The notes below the pieces were generated by a model that saw only the letters and a program-made list of their open reading frames with translations, was not told the origin of the DNA and did no database searches. Positions 54,387 through 62,498 of a stretch of 64,000 nucleotides of DNA are shown here, one piece after another. Made by a program: the position numbers and the translations under genes. Location of the stretch: the NCBI RefSeq assembly GCF_004343775.1, contig NZ_PTXL01000010.1, forward strand, positions 124,001-188,000. The letters run 5' to 3'. Within the stretch, counting starts at the first letter, position 1, and every line of letters begins with the position of its first letter. The stretch comes from Burkholderia sp. SRS-46 (GTDB taxonomy: Bacteria > Pseudomonadota > Gammaproteobacteria > Burkholderiales > Burkholderiaceae).

Positions 54387-55484
54387 TTAACCGGATGAGG
54401 AACGGAAATGCGAACCAGAATCGGAATATTTTTTCAGCTGACTCGGTGGCGTCGCTGGAGACGGGGCGCAAAGCCTGGCTTCGATCGTGATCCACCACGG
54501 CAGCGTATGCCGCACCGGGATCGGCAGATCGGGTTCGAGCATCGCGAATGTCTGATCGAGATCGTTTTCCGGAAAGCGGCCGAAGACCCGGATTCCAGCA
54601 ACTTGCGGATCGACGCCGATGTGGCCGTGTTGATAACGGCTCAGCTCCGAGATCAATGCGCCAAGCGTGACGTCTTCGGCCAGAATCGCGCCACGCGACC
54701 ACGCTTCGCGGGCCGGATCGGCGGGTAACGTGCCGGAAATGGCGCCGGTTGTAAATCGCCGTTGCCGGCCGGCGGCCACCATCTCGGCACGTCCCGAGTG
54801 GTTGCGAATCGCGACCTGTCCGTCAAAGACGGACAACAAAGTGGATCGATCGGTCTGTCGCACCGTGAATCGAGTACCGAGCGCCTGCATCCGGCCGTTT
54901 GGGGTGCCGACGAGGAACGGCCGTCCCAGGCGGTCCTTGCCGGTATCGATGAGGATTTCGCCGGTCGTCAGCGTCAGACGCCGATGTACGCCGTCGAAGT
55001 CGACGTCGAACGCACTGTTCGTGTTCAGCCAGACGCGCGTGCCGTCGGCCAACAAAATGTCGCGCCGTTCGCCGATACCCGTGCGGTAATCCGATCGCCA
55101 GGCAGTCAGCGGATCCGGCAGCATCGTGAAGTGCCATGCCCACCATCCGGCGGCGCCAGTTCCGCCGATTGCCGCCAGACAACCAAGCACCCGACGGCGG
55201 CCGACGATGCGTCCGGCAGAAACCTGAACGGCGGTAGCCGCCGCCTCGCGTTCGCAATCGCTTGCGACCCGCAACGGCTCGAATCGGAGGCTGATCGCTT
55301 CAATGTGAGCCCACGCACGACGATGCTCCGGACGCTCGGCCAGCCATCGCGCCCACGCTTCGCGGCGTTCGTCGGTCATCCTGTCGGCATAAAGCGCTGC
55401 ATACCAGTGAGCAGCCTCGTCGAGACTCTTTAAGTCCGCCTGAATTTCGTCCGCCGCCGCAGGCAAGTGAGGTGTTGCCGACAT
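54387..55484 (-). CDS. fecR: FecR-like anti-sigma factor/signal transducer
   Basis: The 365-residue protein has an N-terminal DUF4880 domain (LDEAAHWYAALYADRMTDER, then WLAERPEHRRAWAHIEAI), one membrane helix (LGCLAAIGGTGAAGWWAW, around residues 105-122), the periplasmic FecR domain (LLADGTRVWLNTNSAFDVDF, ALGTRFTVRQTDRSTLLSVF) and a C-terminal STN-like domain (ISELSRYQHGHIGVDPQVAG). It should sit in the inner membrane, bind the sigma factor encoded just upstream and receive a signal from the TonB receptor. It starts three bases after the sigma gene stop. Confidence 0.88.
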   Translation of the reverse strand: MSATPHLPAAADEIQADLKSLDEAAHWYAALYADRMTDERREAWARWLAERPEHRRAWAHIEAISLRFEPLRVASDCEREAAATAVQVSAGRIVGRRRVLGCLAAIGGTGAAGWWAWHFTMLPDPLTAWRSDYRTGIGERRDILLADGTRVWLNTNSAFDVDFDGVHRRLTLTTGEILIDTGKDRLGRPFLVGTPNGRMQALGTRFTVRQTDRSTLLSVFDGQVAIRNHSGRAEMVAAGRQRRFTTGAISGTLPADPAREAWSRGAILAEDVTLGALISELSRYQHGHIGVDPQVAGIRVFGRFPENDLDQTFAMLEPDLPIPVRHTLPWWITIEARLCAPSPATPPSQLKKYSDSGSHFRSSSG

Positions 55485-55487
55485 GTG

Positions 55488-56015
55488 TCAGCGCGTCAAT
55501 CCGGCGTCGAGCAGCGCCAGATGCAGCATGGCCTGAGCAAGGTACTTTTGCACCATGCGCTCGGAGACTGCCAACTCGCCGGCAATGTCGCGCGTCGGCA
55601 TTTCATGGATCTGCGCCATGATGAACGCCCTCCTCACTTTGTTTGGCAGTAGACTGATAAGCACGCCAATTTCCATCAGTGTTTCGATGACGATCGCGCG
55701 ATGCTCCGGCGATGGCTCGTAAGGCTCGGGTTGAGCAGTCAATGAATCCAGCCACGCCTGCTCGACCTGACGACGGCGCCAGAGGTCGATGCACATCCCC
55801 TGCGCCATCGTGCGCAGATAGGCGCGCGCTTCGACATCGCTGCCAAAGCCCTTGGGTGCGGGCTTGAGAATCAGGTGGAGGTACGTGTCATGGGCCAGAT
55901 CAGCGGCATCGACGGCATTACCCAACCGTCTGCGCAGCCAACCCTGCAACCAGCCATGGTGATCACGGTAAAGGGCGTGTACGTCCTGATGCACGGCGAA
56001 CTGGGCGACAGTCAT
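55488..56015 (-). CDS. fecI: FecI-like ECF sigma factor
   Basis: A 175-residue ECF sigma factor. Region 2 spans VHALYRDHHGWLQGWLRRRL, AVDAADLAHDTYLHLIL and YLRTMAQGMCIDLWRRRQVE; region 4 is LLPNKVRRAFIMAQIHEMPT, RDIAGELAVSERMVQKYLAQ. It should direct RNA polymerase to the TonB receptor/biosynthesis operon when FecR releases it. The ATG at 56015 has an AAGGGG site. A Fur-box candidate lies 40 bases upstream, so its transcription should be iron-repressed. Confidence 0.9.
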   Translation of the reverse strand: MTVAQFAVHQDVHALYRDHHGWLQGWLRRRLGNAVDAADLAHDTYLHLILKPAPKGFGSDVEARAYLRTMAQGMCIDLWRRRQVEQAWLDSLTAQPEPYEPSPEHRAIVIETLMEIGVLISLLPNKVRRAFIMAQIHEMPTRDIAGELAVSERMVQKYLAQAMLHLALLDAGLTR

Positions 56016-56054
56016 GTAACAACCCCTTCCACATCAATGGCGGTAGACAAGAAC

Positions 56055-56073
56055 GACAATGCGAATCATTCCC
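56055..56073 (-). promoter_or_regulatory. Fur box candidate
   Basis: On the minus strand GGGAATGATTCGCATTGTC matches 13 of the 19 positions of the Fur consensus, including both AATGAT and CATT cores. It lies 40 bases before the fecI-like start codon, where it would block the promoter of the whole operon under iron-replete conditions. Confidence 0.7.
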
Positions 56074-56606
56074 GTTTATAAACCGGTTCCCGCAGTTTAT
56101 GCAACACATTAAGTGAATGGAGAAACCACGCCAGCCCGCTTTCGCTCATGATCGATCACGCTTAGCATGGTTGAAGAGCCGTGCGCCATCACGGCTGGAC
56201 CGAAGGCGGAACGACATGCGGCAGGTCGCCGAGCGGGCAGTCGATACGGACGTTTCGTACACGTTCCGCAAGCGGCTTGACCTGGCATGCGTTCGATCAG
56301 CGCCATCCCGCGGGCGAGCAACGCGAAGCCATGCACAATGCATCCTCGCGGCGTCGCCATCCACGTCGCACGAAACGCGATTTTCGCGCTCGACTCGCGT
56401 CTTTCACCAGCCGCGCAGCTTGAGATCAGAGGGCATCTGATTTTCGAATACCTGAGTTTTCTATTCGTGATTTTACGATCGCAAATCGGCTTCCTATACT
56501 CGGCGGGAGAAATACGATGATCGGAGACAGGCTGCCATGAACGCCCCGCCCCGTACCAACACCATGTTCCAGACATGGCGTCTCATCGCAACAGGAATGG
56601 TTCACT

Positions 56607-56852
56607 ATGTCGACGATACATATCGACCGGATACGATCGGAAGCGGCGAAAATCGCAAACGAAGAGGATGCCGAGCTCTGGCGGTGGTTCTGCGGCCTGT
56701 ACGAAGACAGACGTATCAGATGGTGTCATTCCGGCCGTGGCTGGCTGGTCACCGTCGATCATCGACACGTCGCGACCGAGTTTGATTTCGACGCCGCCAT
56801 GCGATCGGCGCATCGGCGCCACGCCTCCCTTGACACAAGACGCAATGCCTGA
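56607..56852 (+). CDS. Small hypothetical protein
   Basis: An 81-residue protein (MSTIHIDRIRSEAAKIANEE, DAELWRWFCGLYEDRRIRWC, GRGWLVTVDHRHVATEFDFD). It is soluble, rich in tryptophan and charged residues, with a helical first half and a beta-hairpin second half. I do not recognise a family. It stands alone between the iron operon and the LysR gene, convergent with the latter. An overlapping frame at 56537 lacks such composition and is not preferred. Confidence 0.6.
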   Translation: MSTIHIDRIRSEAAKIANEEDAELWRWFCGLYEDRRIRWCHSGRGWLVTVDHRHVATEFDFDAAMRSAHRRHASLDTRRNA

Positions 56853-56903
56853 CTTCCGTACGCTCGCCGCGATCGGGGTCGCGTGCGCCGTGCGACCCGA
56901 CTG

Positions 56904-57806
56904 TCAATGGCCGGCGCTGACCATCACCTTGCGGCTGCTTATCCAGTCCATGAAGCCGGCGATAGCCGGCTCGCTCGCACGTGTTTCAAGGCACAGGCAG
57001 TAGTAGCTTTTCGATGCTTCGATCGTGACGTCGAACGGAAACACCAATCGTCCGTCGCGCAGATAATCACGCACCAACCAGCGGCTCGCGAGCGCCACGC
57101 CCTTGCCTTCGAGCGCTGCGGAAAGTGCCAGTGCAATCGATCCGAATCGGGCATTCCTCATCGGCAGCTTGGCGACCTTTGACTTCCCCAACCACCGGCG
57201 CCATTCGGTTCCATCGTCCTCGTGAAGCAGCCAGCAATCGGCAAGCTCCTCCACGCTGCGCAATGCGGTTGCTTCGTTGAGCAAGCGCGGGCTGCAAACC
57301 GGTGCGATATCGACGCCTGCGAGCAAATGCCAGGCCAGACCAGGCCATGGTGCGTTGCCATAGATGATCGCCACGTCAGTGGTGCGCCAGTCTATCTGGG
57401 CCGGGTCGTTGCAGGACTGAATGTTCATCGACGAGAGCCCTGTCCCGTCTGCAAACTCGAACAGATTCGGAGCCAGCCAGGAGACGCCCAATGCCAGCGG
57501 CAACGAGATGTTCAGAACCGGTATCGGTGCGGAATCGGCACCACCGGAAAGCTGCTCGAGGCAATCCTCGATCTCGAAGAGCGCGACCGCCACCGATCGC
57601 TGCAGGCGCTTTCCCGCCTCCGTCAACCGCAACTGCCGGCCGTCTTTCACCAGCAACTCGACGCCCAGCGAGTCCTGAAGGCTACGCAACTGCTGACTCA
57701 CTGCGCCAGGCGTGATGCATAGTTCCGACGCGGCCGCACGAACCAGGCCGAGTCTGGCGACGGCTTCGAACGCCCTGAAATATGCGAGACCGGGATGCTG
57801 AGCCAT
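56904..57806 (-). CDS. LysR family transcriptional regulator (GcvA-like)
   Basis: The 300-residue protein has the winged-helix N-terminus of LysR regulators (LAYFRAFEAVARLGLVRAAA, SELCITPGAVSQQLRSLQDS, GVELLVKDGRQLRLTEAG), then a two-lobed effector domain (DVAIIYGNAPWPGLAWHLLA, SIALALSAALEGKGVALASR, WLVRDYLRDGRLVFPFD). It is transcribed divergently from the hydrolase/ABC transporter operon at 57911 and is its likely regulator, responding to a pathway substrate. Residues ALEGKGVALASRWLV are typical of the GcvA/AmpR subgroup. Confidence 0.9.
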   Translation of the reverse strand: MAQHPGLAYFRAFEAVARLGLVRAAASELCITPGAVSQQLRSLQDSLGVELLVKDGRQLRLTEAGKRLQRSVAVALFEIEDCLEQLSGGADSAPIPVLNISLPLALGVSWLAPNLFEFADGTGLSSMNIQSCNDPAQIDWRTTDVAIIYGNAPWPGLAWHLLAGVDIAPVCSPRLLNEATALRSVEELADCWLLHEDDGTEWRRWLGKSKVAKLPMRNARFGSIALALSAALEGKGVALASRWLVRDYLRDGRLVFPFDVTIEASKSYYCLCLETRASEPAIAGFMDWISSRKVMVSAGH

Positions 57807-57910
57807 ACCAATCGTTAAGAATAACTAAACGGACAGAGGTTAATAATTATCGCTAGTCGTGTCAACGCAAACCCAACACACTCATTCGAACCATTCCACG
57901 GGCATCCGAC
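57807..57910. promoter_or_regulatory. Divergent LysR/hydrolase promoter region
   Basis: The 104-base space contains AT-rich partial dyads in otherwise GC-rich DNA: GTTAAGAATAACTAAAC (about 57813-57829) and GGTTAATAATTATCG (about 57838-57852). These are likely LysR-type binding sites and overlap the probable -35/-10 elements of both directions. Confidence 0.5.
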
Positions 57911-58582
57911 ATGTCGATCATTGCACGGCCTTTCAACTATCCATACGACGGAAAATTCGACCCTGCGCGAACGGCACTTCTCATCATCGACCTGCAAATC
58001 GACTTCATTTCCCATCAGGGGTATTTCGCACGGATGGGCTATGACCCGAGCCGGGTTCGAAAGATCGTGCCAATCGTCAACCAGGTGATCGAAGCCGCGC
58101 GCGCGGCCGGGTGCCTGATCGTTCACACCCGCCAAGGCTATCGCGCGGACTTGGCCGACATGACCGACTACGAGAAATGGCGCCGCCGGCAGGCGGGTCT
58201 GGACGGCACCGATGTGCTGCTGCGCGGCTCTCCCGGCTTCGAGATCGACCCCGAAGTCGACGTCAGCAAAACCGACATCATCGTCGATAAAACCGCGAAT
58301 GGCGCATTCACCTATACGGAACTGGACCACATCCTGCGCGCCAGAGGCATCACGCACCTGCTTTTCAGCGGCTGCACGACCGACGTATGCGTGAGCACGA
58401 CGATGCGCGAGGCACAGGATCGCAATTACCAGAACCTGATGATCGAAGATGCTTGCGCCAGCGGCGATCAGTATGCGCACGATGCAGCGATCCACATGGT
58501 AACGGTCGAAAACGGCATCTTCGGAACCGTCGCAAGAAGCCGGCAGGTACTCGATGCGCTTGATCGCTTCCGCCAGCTTTGA
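57911..58582 (+). CDS. Isochorismatase-fold cysteine hydrolase (biuret hydrolase/RutB-like)
   Basis: The 223-residue protein contains the Asp-Lys-Cys triad of the family: Asp in TALLIIDLQIDF, Lys in IIVDKTANGAF and Cys in LLFSGCTTDVCVSTTMREAQ. The arrangement of PYPYDG-like start (FNYPYDGKFDPARTALLIID), GYFARMGYD, HTRQGYRADLAD and WRRRQAG is close to biuret hydrolase (BiuH) and to RutB, so a carbamoyl or ureido amide is the likely substrate. It should release ammonia or an amine. It is the first gene of a five-gene plus-strand operon with an ABC importer. Confidence 0.85.
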   Translation: MSIIARPFNYPYDGKFDPARTALLIIDLQIDFISHQGYFARMGYDPSRVRKIVPIVNQVIEAARAAGCLIVHTRQGYRADLADMTDYEKWRRRQAGLDGTDVLLRGSPGFEIDPEVDVSKTDIIVDKTANGAFTYTELDHILRARGITHLLFSGCTTDVCVSTTMREAQDRNYQNLMIEDACASGDQYAHDAAIHMVTVENGIFGTVARSRQVLDALDRFRQL

Positions 58583-58606
58583 TCACCCGACGTCAGGAGC
58601 GCTACC

Positions 58607-58903
58607 GTGCCGTATTTCATTTCTCTCATGCGCATGACCCCAAAGGGCCTGCTCGAGCTCGAGAACTCACCGGATCGCAGCCGAATCAGCGAGGAAAGAG
58701 TCGAGCGCCTTGGCGGCAGAAGCCTCGCGCTGTTCGCAACGCTCGGCGGCTACGACTTCGTCCAGATTTTCGAAATGCCCGACAACGCGGCCATGATGGA
58801 ATACGTGTTGGCTGCGCGCCGGGACGGGTACGTCGATCCGCTGATTTTGAGCGCGTTCGACAGTGCGCAGTGGGCGTCAATCGTACACAAAGTCACTCAA
58901 TAA
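58607..58903 (+). CDS. GYD domain protein
   Basis: The start is GTG 58607 with GGAG upstream. The 98-residue protein (MPYFISLMRMTPKGLLELEN, LFATLGGYDFVQIFEMPDNA) is a single GYD domain, a ferredoxin-like alpha/beta fold related to dimeric alpha/beta-barrel proteins. The function of GYD proteins is not established; some sit beside hydrolases and may bind a small ligand. It lies 24 bases after the hydrolase stop and 24 bases before the binding-protein gene, so it belongs to the same transcript. Confidence 0.8.
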   Translation: MPYFISLMRMTPKGLLELENSPDRSRISEERVERLGGRSLALFATLGGYDFVQIFEMPDNAAMMEYVLAARRDGYVDPLILSAFDSAQWASIVHKVTQ

Positions 58904-58927
58904 CAGAACGCTACCAGGAGACAATCG

Positions 58928-59740
58928 ATGACTGCGCGGATAACAGGAAGAATCGCCTTTTGGATCGCACTGGCATGGTCGGCGCCGGCCCTCGCTGCGT
59001 CCGATAAACCGTCGTTCGTACATGACGGCCGTATCGACGTGTGTACGAGCGGTAACTTCCCTCCCCTCACCTATGTAGCCAATGCGACAGACTCCCAGCC
59101 GCAAGGCATCGATATCGACATCGCCGACGCACTCGCCGCGCGCTGGGGAGCAACGGTTCGTTTCCTGACCAGCAATTTCGACGGAATCCTTCCGTCGTTG
59201 CAGTCGGGGCGCTGCGCGCTCGCCATAAGCGGCATGTATGTCAACGAGGAGCGTCTGCGTACTTATGCCGCAGTTCCGTACCTGTTGTCCGCTCCGGCAA
59301 TCGTAACAGACAGCGGCGAGAAGGCGATTCATGGGCCGGCCGACCTCAGCGGACAATCCGTCGCGATGGAAGCCGGCTCCTCCAGTTTGCTTATCCTCCA
59401 GAAGCTCAACGCTCAATTCAGCGTCACTGGGCGGCCTCCGATCAGGATCAGCACGTATCCGACGCAAGTCGACGCCACGCAACAGGTATTGGGTGGGCGC
59501 GTCAACGCAACCATCACGGAAACGGCCGAAGCAGGCGTGCGCGTCAAGCAATCCGCCGGCAGACTCAAGCTTGCCTATACGTTCCCTGCGCAGGAGCACT
59601 ACGGGATCTATCTGCGCAAGAATCACGACGATCAGGTTGCCATACGGAACGGGCTGCGCGATCTCAAGGAAAACGGCGTACTGAAAAGGATCGCGCTCAA
59701 ATACAACCTGCCGGAATCCAGTTTCGACATCTCACGCTGA
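58928..59740 (+). CDS. Polar amino-acid ABC transporter, periplasmic binding protein
   Basis: A 270-residue precursor with a signal peptide (RIAFWIALAWSAPALAAS) and the type II fold of amino-acid binding proteins: VCTSGNFPPLTYVANAT, GIDIDIADALAARWGATVRF, SNFDGILPSLQSGRCALAIS, GMYVNEERLRTYAAVPYL. The ligand arginine motif seems present in AISGMYVNEERL. Start ATG 58928 has an AGGAG site. The ligand is unknown; the operon context points to the substrate or product of the upstream hydrolase. Confidence 0.88.
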   Translation: MTARITGRIAFWIALAWSAPALAASDKPSFVHDGRIDVCTSGNFPPLTYVANATDSQPQGIDIDIADALAARWGATVRFLTSNFDGILPSLQSGRCALAISGMYVNEERLRTYAAVPYLLSAPAIVTDSGEKAIHGPADLSGQSVAMEAGSSSLLILQKLNAQFSVTGRPPIRISTYPTQVDATQQVLGGRVNATITETAEAGVRVKQSAGRLKLAYTFPAQEHYGIYLRKNHDDQVAIRNGLRDLKENGVLKRIALKYNLPESSFDISR

Positions 59741-59873
59741 GCCAGGGGCCGATCGTCTCCCGTTGTACTTGTCCGCCTTCGTGTCCGACGGGCGAAAACG
59801 GTGTGATGTCCTTCGTGAGCTTCGTCCGCTTGCGCCCGCTTCGGTCCCTTGCCCGAGAGTGAAGAGGCTGCCA

Positions 59874-60620
59874 ATGATCTTTGACGTAGAATATTTTCTC
59901 GAGGCGCTGTCGAGCAGAGCGTTGCTGACAGGCGCGCTCGTCACGATCGCGCTGTCTGCTGTCGTACAAGTCACGGCGTTGCTCCTTTCGCTCCCTTTCG
60001 CCGCGGGGCTGACATCGCCTCGGCGCTGGCTGCGCACGTGCCTGAAGGCGTATGTTTGGTTGTTCAGGGGCGCGCCGACGTTGCTGATCCTGCTCTTCTG
60101 CTGGAATGGGCTGCCACAGCTATTCCCGTCTCTGAGATCGGACTGGTTCAGCCCGTTTCTGGCCGCGTTCCTGGCAATGTCGCTGGTCGGCATCGCATAT
60201 AACGGCGAAATTGTCCGAGCGGGTCTTTTGTCGGTCAACAAGGGGCAGCACGAAGCCATCGCGGCGCTCGGCATCAGCAAGCTGAATGGTTTCCTTTATG
60301 TCATCCTGCCGCAGGCAATGCGAGTATCCGTTCCGTCGCTGATGAACGAGTTCATCAGCCTGCTCAAATCGACGTCGTTGGCCTACACGATTTCGCTGAA
60401 AGAGCTGATGACCACGACGACCTTGTCGATCACGGCAAGCTTCAAATTCACGGAATGGTATGTCGCCGCGCTGGTGTACTACCTTGTGATGGTCACGATC
60501 CTGACGGTGCTGCAATCCGCCGTCGAGAAGCGCATGTCGCGCGCGCTCCATCCGAGTACGACGAATGACGAGCGCAATAAGCAAGGCACCATTCCGTTTC
60601 TCGAGAAAACCCAATCGTGA
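59874..60620 (+). CDS. Polar amino-acid ABC transporter, permease
   Basis: Start ATG 59874 (MIFDVEYFLEALSSRALLTG) gives 248 residues, normal for HisM/GlnP permeases; a frame extension upstream lacks a site. Several membrane segments are present, and the EAA loop GLLSVNKGQHEAIAALGISK, then FLYVILPQAMRVSVPSLMNE contacts the ATPase. It lies 133 bases after the binding-protein gene; that gap has no separate promoter that I can see. Confidence 0.88.
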   Translation: MIFDVEYFLEALSSRALLTGALVTIALSAVVQVTALLLSLPFAAGLTSPRRWLRTCLKAYVWLFRGAPTLLILLFCWNGLPQLFPSLRSDWFSPFLAAFLAMSLVGIAYNGEIVRAGLLSVNKGQHEAIAALGISKLNGFLYVILPQAMRVSVPSLMNEFISLLKSTSLAYTISLKELMTTTTLSITASFKFTEWYVAALVYYLVMVTILTVLQSAVEKRMSRALHPSTTNDERNKQGTIPFLEKTQS

Positions 60621-61411
60621 ACGATACCGGACCGAGGCATGCCGTGATCTCGAAAACAACTGTCAAGCCACATGAGGATGCTGCGTTCATTCCAGCTGCC
60701 ATCGAGATGCGCGACGTCAGCAAATGGTATGGCAGCCATCTCGTCTTGAACAAGATCAATCTCCGCGTCGCGAAGGGCGAGCGCATCGTGATCTGCGGCC
60801 CGTCCGGCTCCGGAAAATCGACGCTGATCAGGTGCATGAATCATCTCGAGAATATTCAGGATGGGACGGTATACATCGACGGCGTGGATTCAGGTCGGCA
60901 GGCCCGACGGTTCCGCGACATTGGAATGGTGTTTCAGCACTTCAATCTCTTTCCGCATCTGACCGTCCTCGAAAACTGCACGCTTGCTCCGACCACGACA
61001 GGCCGCTGCTCCAGGAGCGAAGCCAGGGAACGGGCCATGCACTACCTATCGCGTGTCAAACTGCAGGGCCACGCGCTGAAGTACCCTGCGCAGCTCTCGG
61101 GCGGCCAACAACAACGCGTGGCAATTGCACGCGCCCTGTGCATGAAGCCCGGAATCATGCTGTTCGACGAGCCGACATCGGCACTGGATCCGGAAATGGT
61201 CAACGAAGTTCTCGAGACGATGACGTCACTCGCGGCCGACGGAATGACCATGATCTGCGTCACGCACGAAATGGGCTTCGCCCGCAAGGTGGCGGATCGC
61301 ATCGTTTTCGTGGACGCGGGCGAAATCATCGAACAGAGTGACCCGCAGACCTTCTTTACGGCCCCGAGAGAACATCGCACCCGGGCTTTCCTGAGTCAGA
61401 TCATTCACTGA
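60617..61411 (+). CDS. Polar amino-acid ABC transporter, ATPase (GlnQ-like)
   Basis: The start GTG 60617 overlaps the permease stop (GTGA). The 264-residue ATPase has Walker A GPSGSGKST, Q-loop GMVFQHFNLFPHLTVLENC, signature LSGGQQQRVAIARAL, Walker B GIMLFDEPTSALDPEMV and H-loop CVTHEMGFARKVADR. It powers the importer formed with the two preceding gene products. The first ~25 residues are longer than in typical GlnQ; an internal ATG (MRDVSKWYG) could be used. Confidence 0.9.
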   Translation: MNDTGPRHAVISKTTVKPHEDAAFIPAAIEMRDVSKWYGSHLVLNKINLRVAKGERIVICGPSGSGKSTLIRCMNHLENIQDGTVYIDGVDSGRQARRFRDIGMVFQHFNLFPHLTVLENCTLAPTTTGRCSRSEARERAMHYLSRVKLQGHALKYPAQLSGGQQQRVAIARALCMKPGIMLFDEPTSALDPEMVNEVLETMTSLAADGMTMICVTHEMGFARKVADRIVFVDAGEIIEQSDPQTFFTAPREHRTRAFLSQIIH

Positions 61412-61429
61412 TATTGCCTCGAGGAGACC

Positions 61430-61490
61430 GTGCGACTTGAAGTGTTCGTCCGGTCACGCCATTCCCCGATTCTCGAGAACCGCCTTCGGT
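61430..61490 (+). pseudogene. Possible start of a truncated sixth operon gene
   Basis: Directly after the ATPase gene, a GTG at 61430 has a strong GAGGAG site and begins MRLEVFVRSRHSPILENRLR. The coding character fades where the oppositely oriented reductase gene ends (61490-61492). It may be the first codons of a gene whose remainder was deleted when the two operons were joined. The evidence is limited to the ribosome binding site and spacing. Confidence 0.3.
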
Positions 61491-62494
61491 TAGACGAGGC
61501 CTCCCCCGCTGACAAAGGCATCGCTGAAGAAGCTTGTCGCCGGCAGCCCGTTCTCGCTGACAAACGTCCGCCTGGCCGCATCGACCATCAGAGGATTGCC
61601 GCATGCATAGACTTCGTGACACGACAGGTCTGGAAGGTCCGCCGCCACGGCTTCGTGAACAAGCCCTTTCCGTCCTGTCCATTCCGGCTCGTTACCCGAG
61701 AGGACTGGGGTGAAGCGACATCCCGGCGCCGATTGCGCCCACTCGCGCGCCTGATCATGCGCATACAGATCCGATAGGCGGGCGCCACCCCAGTAAAGCA
61801 ACGCACCGCGCTGTCGAATCTCGGCGTCATGCGCATCGAGCATCGCGGCGATCGGGGCATACCCCGTGCCCGACGCCAACAGCACGATGGGAGCGGATGA
61901 TTGGCTCAACATGAAGCTGCCGAAGGGCCCTTCTATTTTCAGCATGTCGCGCGGTTTCAGTGTCCGATATGCATGATTGGAGAATCTGCCGTTCGGCACC
62001 ACCCGGATATGCCACTCGATGATCCCGTCGGGATCCGGGGCGTTCGCCATCGAGTAGCTTCGTCGCGCGCCGTCGCGCAAGATCACTTCAGCGTATTGCC
62101 CCGGCCGGAACGAGAATCCGGAGCCGGGCGGCACCTTGAGCCGCACACGCACGACATCGGCGCTGACATGTGCCACTTCCAGTACCCGCGCCGCAGCTTG
62201 TACGACACGTCGCCCCGGCGTCGACATCACTTCCGGCGCCTCGATCACAATATCCGTCAGCGCGCGCGCCTGACAGGTCAGGATGTATCCGTCACGCACA
62301 CCAACCGGCGCGAAGTCGCCTGGGTAGCAAACATCTCCCGAGAGAATTCGTGTCTCACAGGCATTGCACTGGCCGCGGCGACAGCCATGACGCGGAAAGA
62401 AGCCCGCCGCCAATGCGGCGTCGAGCAGGTTGCCGCCACCGTCGCAGGGCATCGCTACGCCGGCCGGTTCGATCTTCAGCTTGAACGGAGCCAT
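61490..62494 (-). CDS. [2Fe-2S] flavoprotein oxygenase reductase
   Basis: Start ATG 62494 (MAPFKLKIEPAGVAMPCDGG) gives 334 residues. The N-terminal ferredoxin domain binds a plant-type cluster with cysteines in HGCRRGQCNACETRIL and YILTCQARAL. The FAD domain follows (FRPGQYAEVILRDGARRSYS, MANAP), then the NAD(P)H domain (IVLLASGTGYAPIAAMLDAH, YACGNPLMVDAARRTFV). It transfers electrons from NAD(P)H to an oxygenase, like phenol hydroxylase or dioxygenase reductases. The oxygenase is not in the window but may precede the aldehyde dehydrogenase gene upstream of this operon. It starts four bases after the aldolase stop. Confidence 0.85.
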   Translation of the reverse strand: MAPFKLKIEPAGVAMPCDGGGNLLDAALAAGFFPRHGCRRGQCNACETRILSGDVCYPGDFAPVGVRDGYILTCQARALTDIVIEAPEVMSTPGRRVVQAAARVLEVAHVSADVVRVRLKVPPGSGFSFRPGQYAEVILRDGARRSYSMANAPDPDGIIEWHIRVVPNGRFSNHAYRTLKPRDMLKIEGPFGSFMLSQSSAPIVLLASGTGYAPIAAMLDAHDAEIRQRGALLYWGGARLSDLYAHDQAREWAQSAPGCRFTPVLSGNEPEWTGRKGLVHEAVAADLPDLSCHEVYACGNPLMVDAARRTFVSENGLPATSFFSDAFVSGGGLV

Positions 62495-62498
62495 GCGA

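Noticed and set aside
56537..56785. Alternative 82-codon frame overlapping the gene at 56607
   Set aside because: Arginine-rich shadow; the overlapping frame at 56607 has a balanced composition and protein-like pattern.
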